Shown in pieces: positions 17,259-25,980 of a DNA stretch of 64,000 nucleotides; within the stretch, counting starts at the first letter, position 1, and each line of letters opens with the position of its first letter. The DNA comes from Tunicatimonas pelagia (lineage in GTDB: Bacteria; Bacteroidota; Bacteroidia; Cytophagales; Cyclobacteriaceae), in assembly GCF_030506325.1 (NCBI RefSeq), contig NZ_CP120683.1, forward strand, positions 1,364,001 to 1,428,000, read 5' to 3'. The notes under the pieces are model-generated. The model did not search any database. It worked only from the letters and a program-made list of their open reading frames with translations, and was not told where the DNA came from. A program made the position numbers and the translations under genes.

Positions 17259-17897
17259 ATTTTCCTCTGCTGCGTTTGATAAATCCATTTAATTTAAGAA
17301 GAAAATACCAATTCTGTTGAATATTACATTTGCACCTGTACTCTACCCTCAAATCTGTCAGTAGTACCCCTCCGCTACTAGCTCAGTTCCTTAATCTACT
17401 ATCCACCCTGTGCTTGCCTTTCTGTGATAATTGATTACTAAGAACTACTTATGAAGGGAAAAAATCACACTACAGAATTCAGTAGATTCATCTAAGATAT
17501 TACTCCTTCTTTTATTTGAATATTTTTGCTAAGCATTTAGCTTCTACTTTCTGGAGAAAACCTACCTGAAGCCACTTTACCAATACAATTTCAATATAAA
17601 GCACTGTTAATCACATAGTTAATTTGAAAAAAACTTTAAAAGCCTTGGTATCTACCCGATAGTTGGTAAGGAATTACTCTTGGCTTTTTAATTTGTACTA
17701 TTACATATCATCCCTTTCCAGCTTTCTGATAATCAGCCGTAACTACCTGAATCACACGGTTTTTTACCAAAACTTACGTTGTAACTTCAACCTATTTTAT
17801 AACATACCTTATTGCAATAACTTGCGAAGGCATATTCTATAAAACTGACGTTGGCGAAGTTGTGAGAAATCAGCATACTTTCGCCCACCATACGTAT
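17259..17897. other. Gene-free divergent region
   Basis: About 640 bp between the PQQ dehydrogenase (minus) and the PorE-like gene (plus). AT-rich, no reading frame of note. No exact TAnnTTTG element was found for either gene, although both must be transcribed from here. Confidence 0.5.
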
Positions 17898-19994
17898 ATG
17901 AATAGACTGATTGTAAAGTACATTCTATTATCCGCATTCGGCTTTCTGCATTCAGTGGCAATCATTGCCCAAGATAATAACAAGCAAGTAGCTGAGGAAT
18001 TCGTAGAAATTGGAGATGAGATTTATTTTGTTCAGAAGGCACCTGAGCAAGCCAAGGAGATGTATATTCAAGCGGCTCAGCTCGATCCGAGCAATATTAA
18101 GGCCAATTACATGGCCGGAAAAACCATCAGCGAAACGATTAATAAAGGGGAAGCCACTCCGTATTTTCAGCAGGTATATCAGCTAGATGCCGACTATAAG
18201 TTCGATTTATTGTATTCTATCGCTCGTTCTTACCAGTACGGGTTGCAATTTGAGGAGGCAATTGAACACTACAATCGCTACTTAGAACGATTAGAGCAAG
18301 ATAAGGATTACCGAGGCGAAGATAAAATACCGGAAAACCAGGTGAAGCGGCGCATTTATGAGTGCCAAAATGGGCAAGAATTTATCGCCAACGCCCGCAA
18401 TTTTATCATTAAAAACATTGGTAGTAGCATTAACTCCAACAGTCTGGACTACGCTCCGGTAATTAATGCTGATGAAACAATGATGATTTTTACCTCGCGT
18501 CGCAAGCAAAATAACCTGAACGAAAACGTATACGACGATAACTTCGCCTACGAAGACATCTTTATCTCTTATAAAGAAAATGGAAAGTGGGGGCCCGCTA
18601 AGAATATTGATGAACCCGTAAACACACTGTATTTTGAGTCAAATTTAGCACTATCGGCTGATGGAAAGCAGTTGTACTTGTATCGTGACGAAAATAACGG
18701 AGATATTTACGTATCCGATCAACGGTCTGACGGGAGTTGGTCGGAGCCTGAGCCAGTAAGCGATAACATAAATTCTTCTTACTCCGAAAATTCTGTCACC
18801 ATTTCTCCGGATGGACAAACCATTTACTTCTCTAGTGACCGACCGGGTGGCTTTGGCGGGCTAGACCTTTATAAATGTGAAAAAGATCGAAAGGGCGAGT
18901 GGGGAAAGGTAACTAACTTAGGAGAAACGGTGAATACCCCGTACGATGAGGATGGGGTATTTATGGATTTTGACGGCAAAACGCTCTATTTCAGTAGTAG
19001 GGGAAGAAAAGGAATGGGCGGATACGATATTTTCAAATCGGTTTACAAAGCTGAAGATGATAGCTGGAATGATCCGGTTAACTTAGGCTACCCAATTAAT
19101 ACTCCTGACGACGATATTTTCTTTGTGAGTACTAAAGATGGAAAGCGAGGGTATTTCGCTACAGTACGTAACGATGGTGTGGGCTACCTGGATATTTATA
19201 TGGTGGAAATCCCCGATCAAACCGAAGAGCTAGCGAACAAACTAGATAAGAAAAACCAGAAGCAATTGGCCAAGGAAGAAGGGTTGGCGAACCGTAACAT
19301 TGGACAAGTTAATCAACCCAAAAGCAGTAACACACTCCAGCCAGTACAATTGCTGTTAAAGGTGGAAGATGCTAGCAATCAGCAGGCCCTTGATGCTCAG
19401 GTTTCATTAAAAGGTAACCAGAAAGACGAAACGCTAGCCTCCCAGAAGATAGCCGATGGCATTTACCGCTTCGATATTCAGAATAATAAAACGGTGGAAT
19501 ACGTACTGGCGGTGGAAAAGCCTGGCTACGTTTACAAAAGTGTGAAGGTCAGCATTCCGCCTATGGCTGATAAGCCTCAAGAATTTCGTAAGAAAGTCAC
19601 GCTAGACCCCGTAACGCAGGTAGCAACCGACTACCGAATGGTGCTCGACTTCGTATACTTCGATTTTAACAGTGCTCACCTGAAGGACGAATCTCAGGAC
19701 GAGTTAAGCCGACTGAAGAGCTTTCTGGAAGAAAATCCGGGAGTGCGGGTAGAAATTGCCGGACACACTGACAATATTGGTTCGGCCACCTACAATAAGG
19801 CATTATCGCAAAAGCGCGCCCAAGCCATTGTTAATTATTTGGCCGAACAAGGTATTGCTACCGAACGCCTTACCGCTCAGGGTTACGGTGAAACCGACCC
19901 CATTGCCAGCAACGACGATGAGGCTGAAGGGCGCGAGCTAAACCGTCGGGTAGAGATGCGGGTACTCGAGTCCCGAACTATTGCTAATCAGTAG
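17898..19994 (+). CDS. PorE-like OmpA-family protein (TPR, PD40 propeller, CRD, OmpA_C)
   Basis: 698-residue exported protein with the domain order of PorE, a peptidoglycan-binding component of the type IX secretion system. ATG 17898 begins a signal peptide (IVKYILLSAFGFLHSVAIIAQ). Then TPR-like helices (about 25-140), PD40 propeller blades with SADGKQLYLYRDEN, SPDGQTIYFSSDRPGGFGG and DFDGKTLYFSSRGRKGMGGYDIF, a carboxypeptidase-regulatory-like beta domain (about 485-570), and an OmpA C-terminal domain with HTDNIGSATYNKALSQKRAQ and LNRRVEM for peptidoglycan binding. A GTG 12 codons earlier is less likely. Other Bacteroidota OmpA paralogues share this layout, so the PorE assignment is tentative although porT lies two genes downstream. 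Confidence 0.7.
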   Translation: MNRLIVKYILLSAFGFLHSVAIIAQDNNKQVAEEFVEIGDEIYFVQKAPEQAKEMYIQAAQLDPSNIKANYMAGKTISETINKGEATPYFQQVYQLDADYKFDLLYSIARSYQYGLQFEEAIEHYNRYLERLEQDKDYRGEDKIPENQVKRRIYECQNGQEFIANARNFIIKNIGSSINSNSLDYAPVINADETMMIFTSRRKQNNLNENVYDDNFAYEDIFISYKENGKWGPAKNIDEPVNTLYFESNLALSADGKQLYLYRDENNGDIYVSDQRSDGSWSEPEPVSDNINSSYSENSVTISPDGQTIYFSSDRPGGFGGLDLYKCEKDRKGEWGKVTNLGETVNTPYDEDGVFMDFDGKTLYFSSRGRKGMGGYDIFKSVYKAEDDSWNDPVNLGYPINTPDDDIFFVSTKDGKRGYFATVRNDGVGYLDIYMVEIPDQTEELANKLDKKNQKQLAKEEGLANRNIGQVNQPKSSNTLQPVQLLLKVEDASNQQALDAQVSLKGNQKDETLASQKIADGIYRFDIQNNKTVEYVLAVEKPGYVYKSVKVSIPPMADKPQEFRKKVTLDPVTQVATDYRMVLDFVYFDFNSAHLKDESQDELSRLKSFLEENPGVRVEIAGHTDNIGSATYNKALSQKRAQAIVNYLAEQGIATERLTAQGYGETDPIASNDDEAEGRELNRRVEMRVLESRTIANQ

Positions 19995-20111
19995 ATAGTA
20001 TTACTTCGTAAACTTTCTGGTACCAGCCCCCCTTCGGATGAACAAATTTTCCGTACAAGTGGTTGGATAACCGTATTAAATCAGCAGCCTTTCGGGGTTT
20101 ATTCACAGACT

Positions 20112-20840
20112 ATGGCCGTTATTCCGTATAAAGATCAATCGTCTTCCAAAAAAGAGCAGGTAGCTCAGATGTTTAATAACATTAGCAAGCGTTACGATCT
20201 GCTAAATCACCTTCTGAGTGCTGGAATCGACATTTACTGGCGAAAGCAAGCTATTAAGTTACTAAAGCCTCATCAGCCCAAGCATATTTTAGATATTGCC
20301 ACCGGCACCGCCGATTTTGCTATTGAAGCCCTAGCATTAAACCCGGAAAAGGTGATTGGGGTGGATATCTCAGACGGAATGCTGGAGATGGGCCGCAAGA
20401 AATTAAAGCGTCGCCAGTTGGATGATCGTATTGAGCTCCGGCTGGGCGATTCGGAAGGATTGCACTTTGATGATAATATATTTGATGCTGCCATCGTTGC
20501 ATTTGGTGTACGCAACTTTGAAAACCTGCACAGCGGCTTAGAAGATATATGCCGAGTACTGAAACCCGGCGGACGGTTAGTGGTGCTAGAATTTTCTAAG
20601 CCTACTAAGTTTCCAATGAAGCAGTTGTATAATTTCTACTTTAAAAACATTTTGCCCCTTATTGGTAAATTTGTTTCCAAAGATCAATCAGCTTACACAT
20701 ATCTGCCCGAATCGGTTCAGGCTTTTCCTGACGGACAGGCATTTTTGCAAGCATTACAAAAAACAGGGTATACCGAAACACGATGCAAAGCACTTACTTT
20801 TGGCATAAGCACCATTTACACCGCAAAAAAGGATTCTTAA
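20112..20840 (+). CDS. ubiE: Demethylmenaquinone methyltransferase
   Basis: C-methyltransferase of menaquinone synthesis (also called MenG in menaquinone-only bacteria). The 242-residue protein has the family N-terminus KKEQVAQMFNNISKRYDLLNHLLSAGIDIYWRK, SAM motif ILDIATGTADFAIEA (about residues 57-71), VIGVDISDGML and the signature FGVRNFENLHSGLEDICRVLKPGGRLVVLEFSKP (about 135-168). The coding end overlaps the start of porT by 58 bp. This gene order, ubiE then porT, recurs in Bacteroidota, which supports both calls. Confidence 0.95.
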   Translation: MAVIPYKDQSSSKKEQVAQMFNNISKRYDLLNHLLSAGIDIYWRKQAIKLLKPHQPKHILDIATGTADFAIEALALNPEKVIGVDISDGMLEMGRKKLKRRQLDDRIELRLGDSEGLHFDDNIFDAAIVAFGVRNFENLHSGLEDICRVLKPGGRLVVLEFSKPTKFPMKQLYNFYFKNILPLIGKFVSKDQSAYTYLPESVQAFPDGQAFLQALQKTGYTETRCKALTFGISTIYTAKKDS

Positions 20841-21541
20841 CATTACTATTTGTCTTAGGGGCGATAGCTACCTGGGCACAAAACCCCTCGGGCAAGCACT
20901 ACACTAAATCTGATAACTTACCTAATTACGATAACCGTTGGCTGCACTATGGCTTTGCCATTGGCATCCATTCGTCTAGTTACCGTGTTCAGTACAGCGA
21001 TTTATTTACTTCACCGGAGTTTGAATCTTTACACTCGGTGATGGCAGCAAACTCTTTTGGTTTTTCACTGGGACTTATCGCTAACCTTCGGTTGGCTGAT
21101 TACCTGGATTTACGCCTAGTTCCTGAGGTTGTGTTCTACGAAAACCGGCTGGACTATCAACTTATTGAAAACAATCAATTGGTTACCGACCAGCAAATTA
21201 TAGAGTCTACCTTTATTGAAATACCCGTGCTATTTAAGTATAAGTCCGTAAGGCGAGGTAACCACCGAATGTACCTAATAGGTGGAGTGGAAGCAGGTAT
21301 TGAAGCTACCGGCGCAGATAAGGGAGGTAACGAAAGTGACCGTTTACTTACCGGAAGCAGTAACCTTTCGTTGCAAGCTGGTTTTGGGCTAGATATTTAC
21401 TTCCCGCTGTTTAAGTTTGCCCCCGAAGTGCGCTACTCCCGCGGGATCACCAATATGCTGAGTAGCAATGAAAATCGTTACTCCCGCCCACTGAACCAAA
21501 TAGCGACCAACACGCTCACGCTGTATCTACTTTTTGAGTAG
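20783..21541 (+). CDS. porT: Type IX secretion outer-membrane protein PorT
   Basis: 252-residue predicted beta-barrel. A signal sequence (KKGFLTLLFVLGAIATWAQ) follows a short charged leader; the mature part is rich in amphipathic strands (GFSLGLIANLRLADYLDLRLVPEVVFYE, LSLQAGFGLDIYFPLFKFAPEVRYSRG) and ends in LTLYLLFE, a C-terminal strand suited to insertion. PorT is an outer-membrane protein needed for type IX secretion and gliding in this phylum. The first ATG lies 58 bp inside ubiE; no later ATG precedes the signal peptide, so the long overlap seems real. Similarity is to PorT/outer-membrane beta-barrel family; gene order strengthens the call. Confidence 0.8.
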   Translation: MQSTYFWHKHHLHRKKGFLTLLFVLGAIATWAQNPSGKHYTKSDNLPNYDNRWLHYGFAIGIHSSSYRVQYSDLFTSPEFESLHSVMAANSFGFSLGLIANLRLADYLDLRLVPEVVFYENRLDYQLIENNQLVTDQQIIESTFIEIPVLFKYKSVRRGNHRMYLIGGVEAGIEATGADKGGNESDRLLTGSSNLSLQAGFGLDIYFPLFKFAPEVRYSRGITNMLSSNENRYSRPLNQIATNTLTLYLLFE

Positions 21542-21562
21542 AAAATAGGATATTGTCTTATT

Positions 21563-21602
21563 CTTCTATTAATCATCATTCACTATTCATTCATCATCAA
21601 TT
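21563..21602. repeat. ATTCATTCATCAT-type intergenic word
   Basis: The gap between porT and the DUF2256 gene contains ATCATCATTCACTATTCATTC followed by ATCATCAATTAG, the same word family as the tandem array at 46995-47045 and the gap at about 7892. Confidence 0.5.
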
Positions 21603-21603
21603 A

Positions 21604-21753
21604 GTGAAACACCGCAAAAAAGGCGATTTACCTACCAAAACTTGTCCAGTCTGCCAGCGACCGTTTACTTGGCGCAAAAAGTGGAAAAACGTTTGGGATG
21701 ACGTGGTGTATTGCAGTGAACGCTGCCGTCGGGGGCGCAACAATAAAGATTAA
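21604..21753 (+). CDS. DUF2256 small zinc-ribbon-like protein
   Basis: 50-residue protein: KHRKKGDLPTKTCPVCQRPF followed by TWRKKWKNVWDDVVYCSERCR. This is the complete DUF2256 domain, with CPVC and CSERC cysteine pairs likely to bind zinc. Function unknown; the gene often neighbours unrelated housekeeping genes. GTG 21604 is chosen because the conserved domain begins there; upstream codons are drawn from an intergenic ATTCATTCATCAT-type word repeat and are not protein-like. Located 62 bp after porT on the same strand. Confidence 0.8.
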   Translation: MKHRKKGDLPTKTCPVCQRPFTWRKKWKNVWDDVVYCSERCRRGRNNKD

Positions 21754-21778
21754 GTTGAAGCAGAATAAGACAACCTCA

Positions 21779-22924
21779 TCATGATTCACTCTTCACCACT
21801 TCGTCGTTATTTTCCAGTTGCCTTCCTTCAGTCGCTACTTTCTGACTGACCGATTGAGCTCGTTGCCGTACCACATCACAAGCTAGATACAATGCCTCTC
21901 GCATAGATTCGGCGTTAGCTTGGTTTTTACCGGCAATATCGTAAGCCGTACCGTGGTCGGGAGAAGTACGCACAGCAGAAAGCCCCGCAGTGAAGTTCAC
22001 TCCTTTTTCAAACGCTAAGGTTTTAAAAGGGATCAGACCCTGATCGTGGTACATGGCTAGTACCCCATCGAACTGCTGGTGCATAAACGCTCCGAAAAAC
22101 CCATCGGAGGGAAATGGGCCGTAAATTAGTTTTCCTTTATCCTTTAGTTCCCGAATTACGGGTAGCAAAATGTCTTGCTCTTCCGAGCCAAGCAACCCAT
22201 CTTCTCCAGCATGAGGGTTTAATCCCAGCATTGCAATACGGGGTTTTATCACTCCAAAGTCTTGCTGCAATGATTTTTCCATGAGTAGTACTTTCTGCCG
22301 CACGCTACTTCGGGTAATCTTCTGGCTAATCTGGTGCAGGGGTATGTGCCCGGTTACTACTCCTACCCGAAGCTTCTCATGAACCAGCAGCATTAAGTGC
22401 TCTTCAGCTTCAAAAGTCTTGGCCAAAAATTCGGTATGTCCCGGAAAGTTAAAATCTTCGTTCTGAATGTTGTTCTTATTGATAGGAGCAGTTACAATGG
22501 CAGACACTTCATGTTCTTTCAAAGCTTGCGTAGCCCGATCTAGTGCGTGCCAAGCAGCTTGTCCTGCGGCATTCGTCACCTTCCCCGGTTGCAATTCTAC
22601 CACATCTTGCCAGCAGTTAAAGACGTTAACTTTGCCGTAAGCAATGTTATTTAAGTCTTTGATTGTCATGAAATTAAACTGCTCCATTTCGCACTGCTTC
22701 CGGTAGTAAGATACTACCTTGGCCGATCCGAAGATAATGGGAGTCATTTGATTGAGAATCCGTTTATCGTTCAGTGCCTTAATGGTGACTTCGGGCCCTA
22801 CTCCGTTCACATCGCCAATACTAATAGCGATGACTGGGGCTTTCGCCGAAGGGTTTCCTGGCTTAGGCCTCGATCTATTTGGCTGGTCAGACTGCGTGGT
22901 CTTATGGTGAATTGTCTGCTGCAT
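21779..22924 (-). CDS. pdxA: 4-hydroxythreonine-4-phosphate dehydrogenase
   Basis: NAD-dependent enzyme of the DXP-dependent pyridoxal phosphate pathway. Seen: AISIGDVNGVGPEV (about residues 33-46), IVTAPINKNNIQ (about 141-152), FPGHTEFLA, the metal-binding histidines and MYHDQGLIPFKTLAF (about 283-297). The 381-residue form has a 30-residue polar extension ahead of the usual start and a 25-residue charged tail; no ATG lies closer to the domain. It follows pepA by 14 bp on the same strand, so the two are likely cotranscribed. Confidence 0.95.
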   Translation of the reverse strand: MQQTIHHKTTQSDQPNRSRPKPGNPSAKAPVIAISIGDVNGVGPEVTIKALNDKRILNQMTPIIFGSAKVVSYYRKQCEMEQFNFMTIKDLNNIAYGKVNVFNCWQDVVELQPGKVTNAAGQAAWHALDRATQALKEHEVSAIVTAPINKNNIQNEDFNFPGHTEFLAKTFEAEEHLMLLVHEKLRVGVVTGHIPLHQISQKITRSSVRQKVLLMEKSLQQDFGVIKPRIAMLGLNPHAGEDGLLGSEEQDILLPVIRELKDKGKLIYGPFPSDGFFGAFMHQQFDGVLAMYHDQGLIPFKTLAFEKGVNFTAGLSAVRTSPDHGTAYDIAGKNQANAESMREALYLACDVVRQRAQSVSQKVATEGRQLENNDEVVKSES

Positions 22925-22938
22925 TGTACTAGGTTAGG

Positions 22939-24372
22939 CTACTGAGCTAATTTCTTGAAAAAGTGGTATAACAGCCGTACCCCCGCCCCAGTTCCGTTTT
23001 TGCCCCGATAGCCGTCCGGGCTATCTAAAAAAGCGACTCCAGCAATATCCAGGTGCATCCATTCGTAGTCAGTGAAATGCTTTAGAAACATGCCGGCTGT
23101 GATAGCTCCGGCCATACGACCACCGATATTTTTCAGATCGGCAATATCTGATTTCAGATAGCTGCGATACTCTTTCCAAAGCGGAAACTCCACTAAACGC
23201 TCGTAGGTTTCTTCACCTGCTTGCCTCAGTTGATTCTTGTACTCTTCCGAAGCACTGCCCATCATCACCATTCCCTCTTTGCCAATGGCTACGGCAGCGG
23301 CTCCGGTAAGCGTAGCTAAATCGATGACCAGGGCTGGCTTATACTTTTTGGCAAAGGCCAAAGCATCGGCTAAAATCAAGCGCCCTTCGGCATCAGTGTT
23401 TAGCACTTCTACCGTAGTGCCATCCGAGATAGTAATTACATCGCCCGGCACAATGGCGTTGCCACCCGGACGGTTATCTGTAGCCGGTACCAGACCGATC
23501 AAGTGAATAGGCAATTTATTTTTCGCTACTGCCACCATCGTCCCAATTACAGCCGCCGAACCGCCCATGTCAGATTTCATGGTATCCATTGAGGTAGAAG
23601 GTTTCAGGCTCAACCCACCCGTATCGTAGGTTACTCCTTTTCCAACAATCACGTAGGGTTGAGCATTAACCGGATTATCAGACTTATACTCCAGAATATT
23701 GAACGTTGGCGGATCTTCACTTCCGGCGTTCACGCCCAGCAAACCGCCCATTTTCAGAGATTTAATCCTGGGCTTATCAAAAACCTCCACCTTAAAACCA
23801 CTCTCTTTTCCCGCTTTCTTGAAAGCTTTACTCAGTTGGTTAGCATTTAGTGAAATTACTGGCTCATTGATTAAATCGCGGGCTAGGCAGGTTCCGGCTA
23901 CAATATTACCCAGCTCCTGCACATCCCGGCTGCTAATTTCAGGATGGACAATACTAACTTCTTTAAGACCGCTCGCTACGACCTCCTTCAACTCTTTCCG
24001 ATAGCTGGAAAATGTGTAAGCAGCCAATAACAGGCCTTCGGCTAAAGCCAAAACCTGAGAAGCCTGTCCACCGCTGATTTTCACTTTTTTAACTTCTTCT
24101 TGCTTCAGCCTTTTGTAAAGTGATGCTCCCTGTTTTCGGTAGGCTTCTACAGTATACTCAGGAGAATCTTCGGTGATGGGTGCTACCAAGAAGACCCAGC
24201 GTTGGTACTGATTGATAGCAATCAGTTCTTTTTTGCTTTTTAGCTTTCGCTGAAAATAGTGTCGCTCAGCTTCGTTAGTCAGGAGATCACCGTCTGGCTC
24301 ACCATCGCTGAGCAATACAATCAGGTCATCTTTATCTTTTATAGCTTTAGCTGTTTTCAACTTAATGGACAT
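22939..24372 (-). CDS. pepA: Leucyl aminopeptidase (M17)
   Basis: Cytosolic metalloaminopeptidase, 477 residues. The C-terminal catalytic domain carries VGKGVTYDTGGLSLKPSTSMDTMKSDMGG (metal ligands K/D and D), ATDNRPGGNAIVPGDVI, and the M17 signature NTDAEGRLILADAL (about residues 327-340), followed by DLATLTGAA. The N-terminal macro-like domain is the usual divergent type. Start ATG at 24372; downstream partner is pdxA, 14 bp away. The upstream gap is shared with the divergent AbiE locus. Confidence 0.93.
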   Translation of the reverse strand: MSIKLKTAKAIKDKDDLIVLLSDGEPDGDLLTNEAERHYFQRKLKSKKELIAINQYQRWVFLVAPITEDSPEYTVEAYRKQGASLYKRLKQEEVKKVKISGGQASQVLALAEGLLLAAYTFSSYRKELKEVVASGLKEVSIVHPEISSRDVQELGNIVAGTCLARDLINEPVISLNANQLSKAFKKAGKESGFKVEVFDKPRIKSLKMGGLLGVNAGSEDPPTFNILEYKSDNPVNAQPYVIVGKGVTYDTGGLSLKPSTSMDTMKSDMGGSAAVIGTMVAVAKNKLPIHLIGLVPATDNRPGGNAIVPGDVITISDGTTVEVLNTDAEGRLILADALAFAKKYKPALVIDLATLTGAAAVAIGKEGMVMMGSASEEYKNQLRQAGEETYERLVEFPLWKEYRSYLKSDIADLKNIGGRMAGAITAGMFLKHFTDYEWMHLDIAGVAFLDSPDGYRGKNGTGAGVRLLYHFFKKLAQ

Positions 24373-24591
24373 AGAAATATGGTTTTTTAGTGCAATTTAA
24401 TAATGTTTTTGACAATCGGTGATGAATACCTGGCTTTCATCTGCTAGCTCTACTCTTGCTCATTCCCTGAGTAAAATTAGTTATGTTTTTCAAGTCGTTC
24501 GTCTTATTTGATTTCTGCTTGACTGGGTATGCTTCCACGCAATAAACTCTATCTAAAAGTGTAGAACCCCTCCCTTCTTTCTTTACATTTT

Positions 24592-24618
24592 GTCGCAAAT
24601 TTAGTATATATTTGCGAC
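24592..24618 (+). promoter_or_regulatory. Inverted-repeat operator over a -7 box of the AbiE locus
   Basis: GTCGCAAAT (24592-24600) and ATTTGCGAC (24610-24618) form a perfect 9-bp inverted repeat with a 9-bp spacer. Its right arm overlaps TATATTTG (24607-24614), an exact TAnnTTTG -7 box. AbiEi antitoxins are known to repress their own operon by binding inverted repeats at the promoter, so this is the expected operator. The box is so close to the first ATG (24626) that the ATG at 24644 may be the true start. Confidence 0.65.
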
Positions 24619-24625
24619 AGGAAGA

Positions 24626-25234
24626 ATGCGATATTATTTAATGCAAAGCGTTGAGGACAAAATAGAAAAAGTAATTAAATCAAAGCAAAGAGGCACTTTG
24701 TTCTTTACGAATGATTTCATGACGTATGGCTCCGCAAAAGCCATTCAAAAGGCTTTGGAAAGGCTAACTAATAAAGGAGGTATTACTAGAGTTACCAGAG
24801 GCATTTTTGTACGGCCTGAAATCAGCAAATATGTAGGAGAAGTACTTCCTACGGCAGAAGAAGTAGCGCAAGGAATTGCCAAGCGAGATAAAATCAAGAT
24901 CGTTCCTACGGGAGTTTCTGCTTTGAATAAGCTAGGATTGAGCACTCAGGTGCCTCTTAAGCTGGTTTATCTGACAGATGGTGCTCCTAGGGAAATCAAA
25001 ATTGGTAACCGGATTATCAAACTCAAGAGAACCACCCCTAAAAACCTGTTAGCTAAAGGAAAAACTAGCAGCTTGGTGATACAGGCGCTAAGAGAAATTG
25101 GCCAACAAGGAACAAAAGAAGAACTCAAGCACAGGATAATTAAACTGCTCAAAAAGGAGACGCGTAAGAATTTAGAACATGATTTGCCACTTGCCCCTGT
25201 CTGGATCAGAAAAATAATGCAGGAGGCTCTATGA
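24626..25234 (+). CDS. AbiEi-like antitoxin (DUF6088 family)
   Basis: 202-residue transcriptional autorepressor and antitoxin of an AbiE-type toxin-antitoxin pair. N-terminal winged-helix: LFFTNDFMTYGSAKAIQKALERLTNKGGITRVTRGIFVRPE (about residues 25-65), then the DUF6088 body IVPTGVSALNKLGLSTQVPLKLVYLTDGAPREIKIGNRIIKLKRT. AGGAAG precedes the first ATG; a second ATG at 24644 would leave a longer leader after the -7 box. Its stop overlaps an ATG (ATGA at 25231) that once began the toxin gene. The frame looks intact, so the repressor is probably still made even though the toxin gene is damaged. Confidence 0.85.
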   Translation: MRYYLMQSVEDKIEKVIKSKQRGTLFFTNDFMTYGSAKAIQKALERLTNKGGITRVTRGIFVRPEISKYVGEVLPTAEEVAQGIAKRDKIKIVPTGVSALNKLGLSTQVPLKLVYLTDGAPREIKIGNRIIKLKRTTPKNLLAKGKTSSLVIQALREIGQQGTKEELKHRIIKLLKKETRKNLEHDLPLAPVWIRKIMQEAL

Positions 25235-25894
25235 TAAATTTCTTTCAAATACCGGATGATGAAAAAAGAAAAGTCTACCGCAGTTGAGAAAGATGCCTGG
25301 GTAACCTTGATGCTGTGGGCAATATTTTCATCTGAACACGCAGAGCATTTTATTTTCAAAGGCGGCACATCACTAAGTAAAGCGTTTAACTTAATTAAGC
25401 GGTTTTCAGAAGATATTGACCTAGGAGTTGATCGAGAACATCTTGGTTTTGATGGAAATCTAAGCAAGGGTCAAGTCCGAAAACTAAGAAGGGCTTGTCA
25501 TACCTATGTATTATCAGAACTATCCGAGATGCTGAAGAAACGGTTAGCTGAATACAGATTGGATGATAGTTTATATGAAATAGCAGTAGAAAATATTCAA
25601 ATTTCTGATCAAAACCCGGAGACAATTCAAGTGAATTATAAATCACTTTACGAAGAAGTCCCGTACCTTCCAAATCGAGTGTTGATTGAAGTAAGTGCGC
25701 GTTCTTTAATTAAACCTAATCAAAAAGCTAATATACAATCGCTAATTAGTCAACACTACCCCGATACGCTCCAAAAGACATTTTTAGAGAAACTAATTTT
25801 GCTGCATGAAGAATTTCAAAAACCGATTGAGAATGTTCGACATATAAGAATGTCTCGGCACTTCTATGATATACGGCAATTCACCAGAATTTGA
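25231..25894 (+). pseudogene. AbiEii-like nucleotidyltransferase toxin, frameshifted and internally deleted
   Basis: The ATG at 25231 follows a strong AGGAGG and opens MINFFQIPDDEKRKVYRS, the usual N-terminus of DUF1814/AbiEii toxins, but hits TGA at 25285. The rest continues in the +1 frame from TAVEKDAWVTLMLWAIF, so a short N-terminal segment is missing with a frameshift. The catalytic region is intact: FKGGTSLSKAF and RFSEDIDLGV. The C-terminus stops after RMSRHFYDIRQFTRI; family members usually run about 80 or more residues further, and the last junction looks like a second deletion. An ATG at 25256 could still express a 212-residue fragment, so partial activity cannot be excluded. Confidence 0.75.
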
Positions 25895-25980
25895 CATACT
25901 GCTTAACAAAATGTCAAATAAATTAAAAAAATGACCTACAGTAAATGATACACCGCGTTGAAGCACTGTTTATACCGACA

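Noticed and set aside
24373-24591. Attachment site or integration signal near the AbiE locus
   Set aside because: No integrase, no duplicated flanks and no tRNA nearby.
25945-25980. Upstream start for rsmA
   Set aside because: The extra 12 residues are not part of the conserved domain; ATG 25981 begins the family N-terminus.
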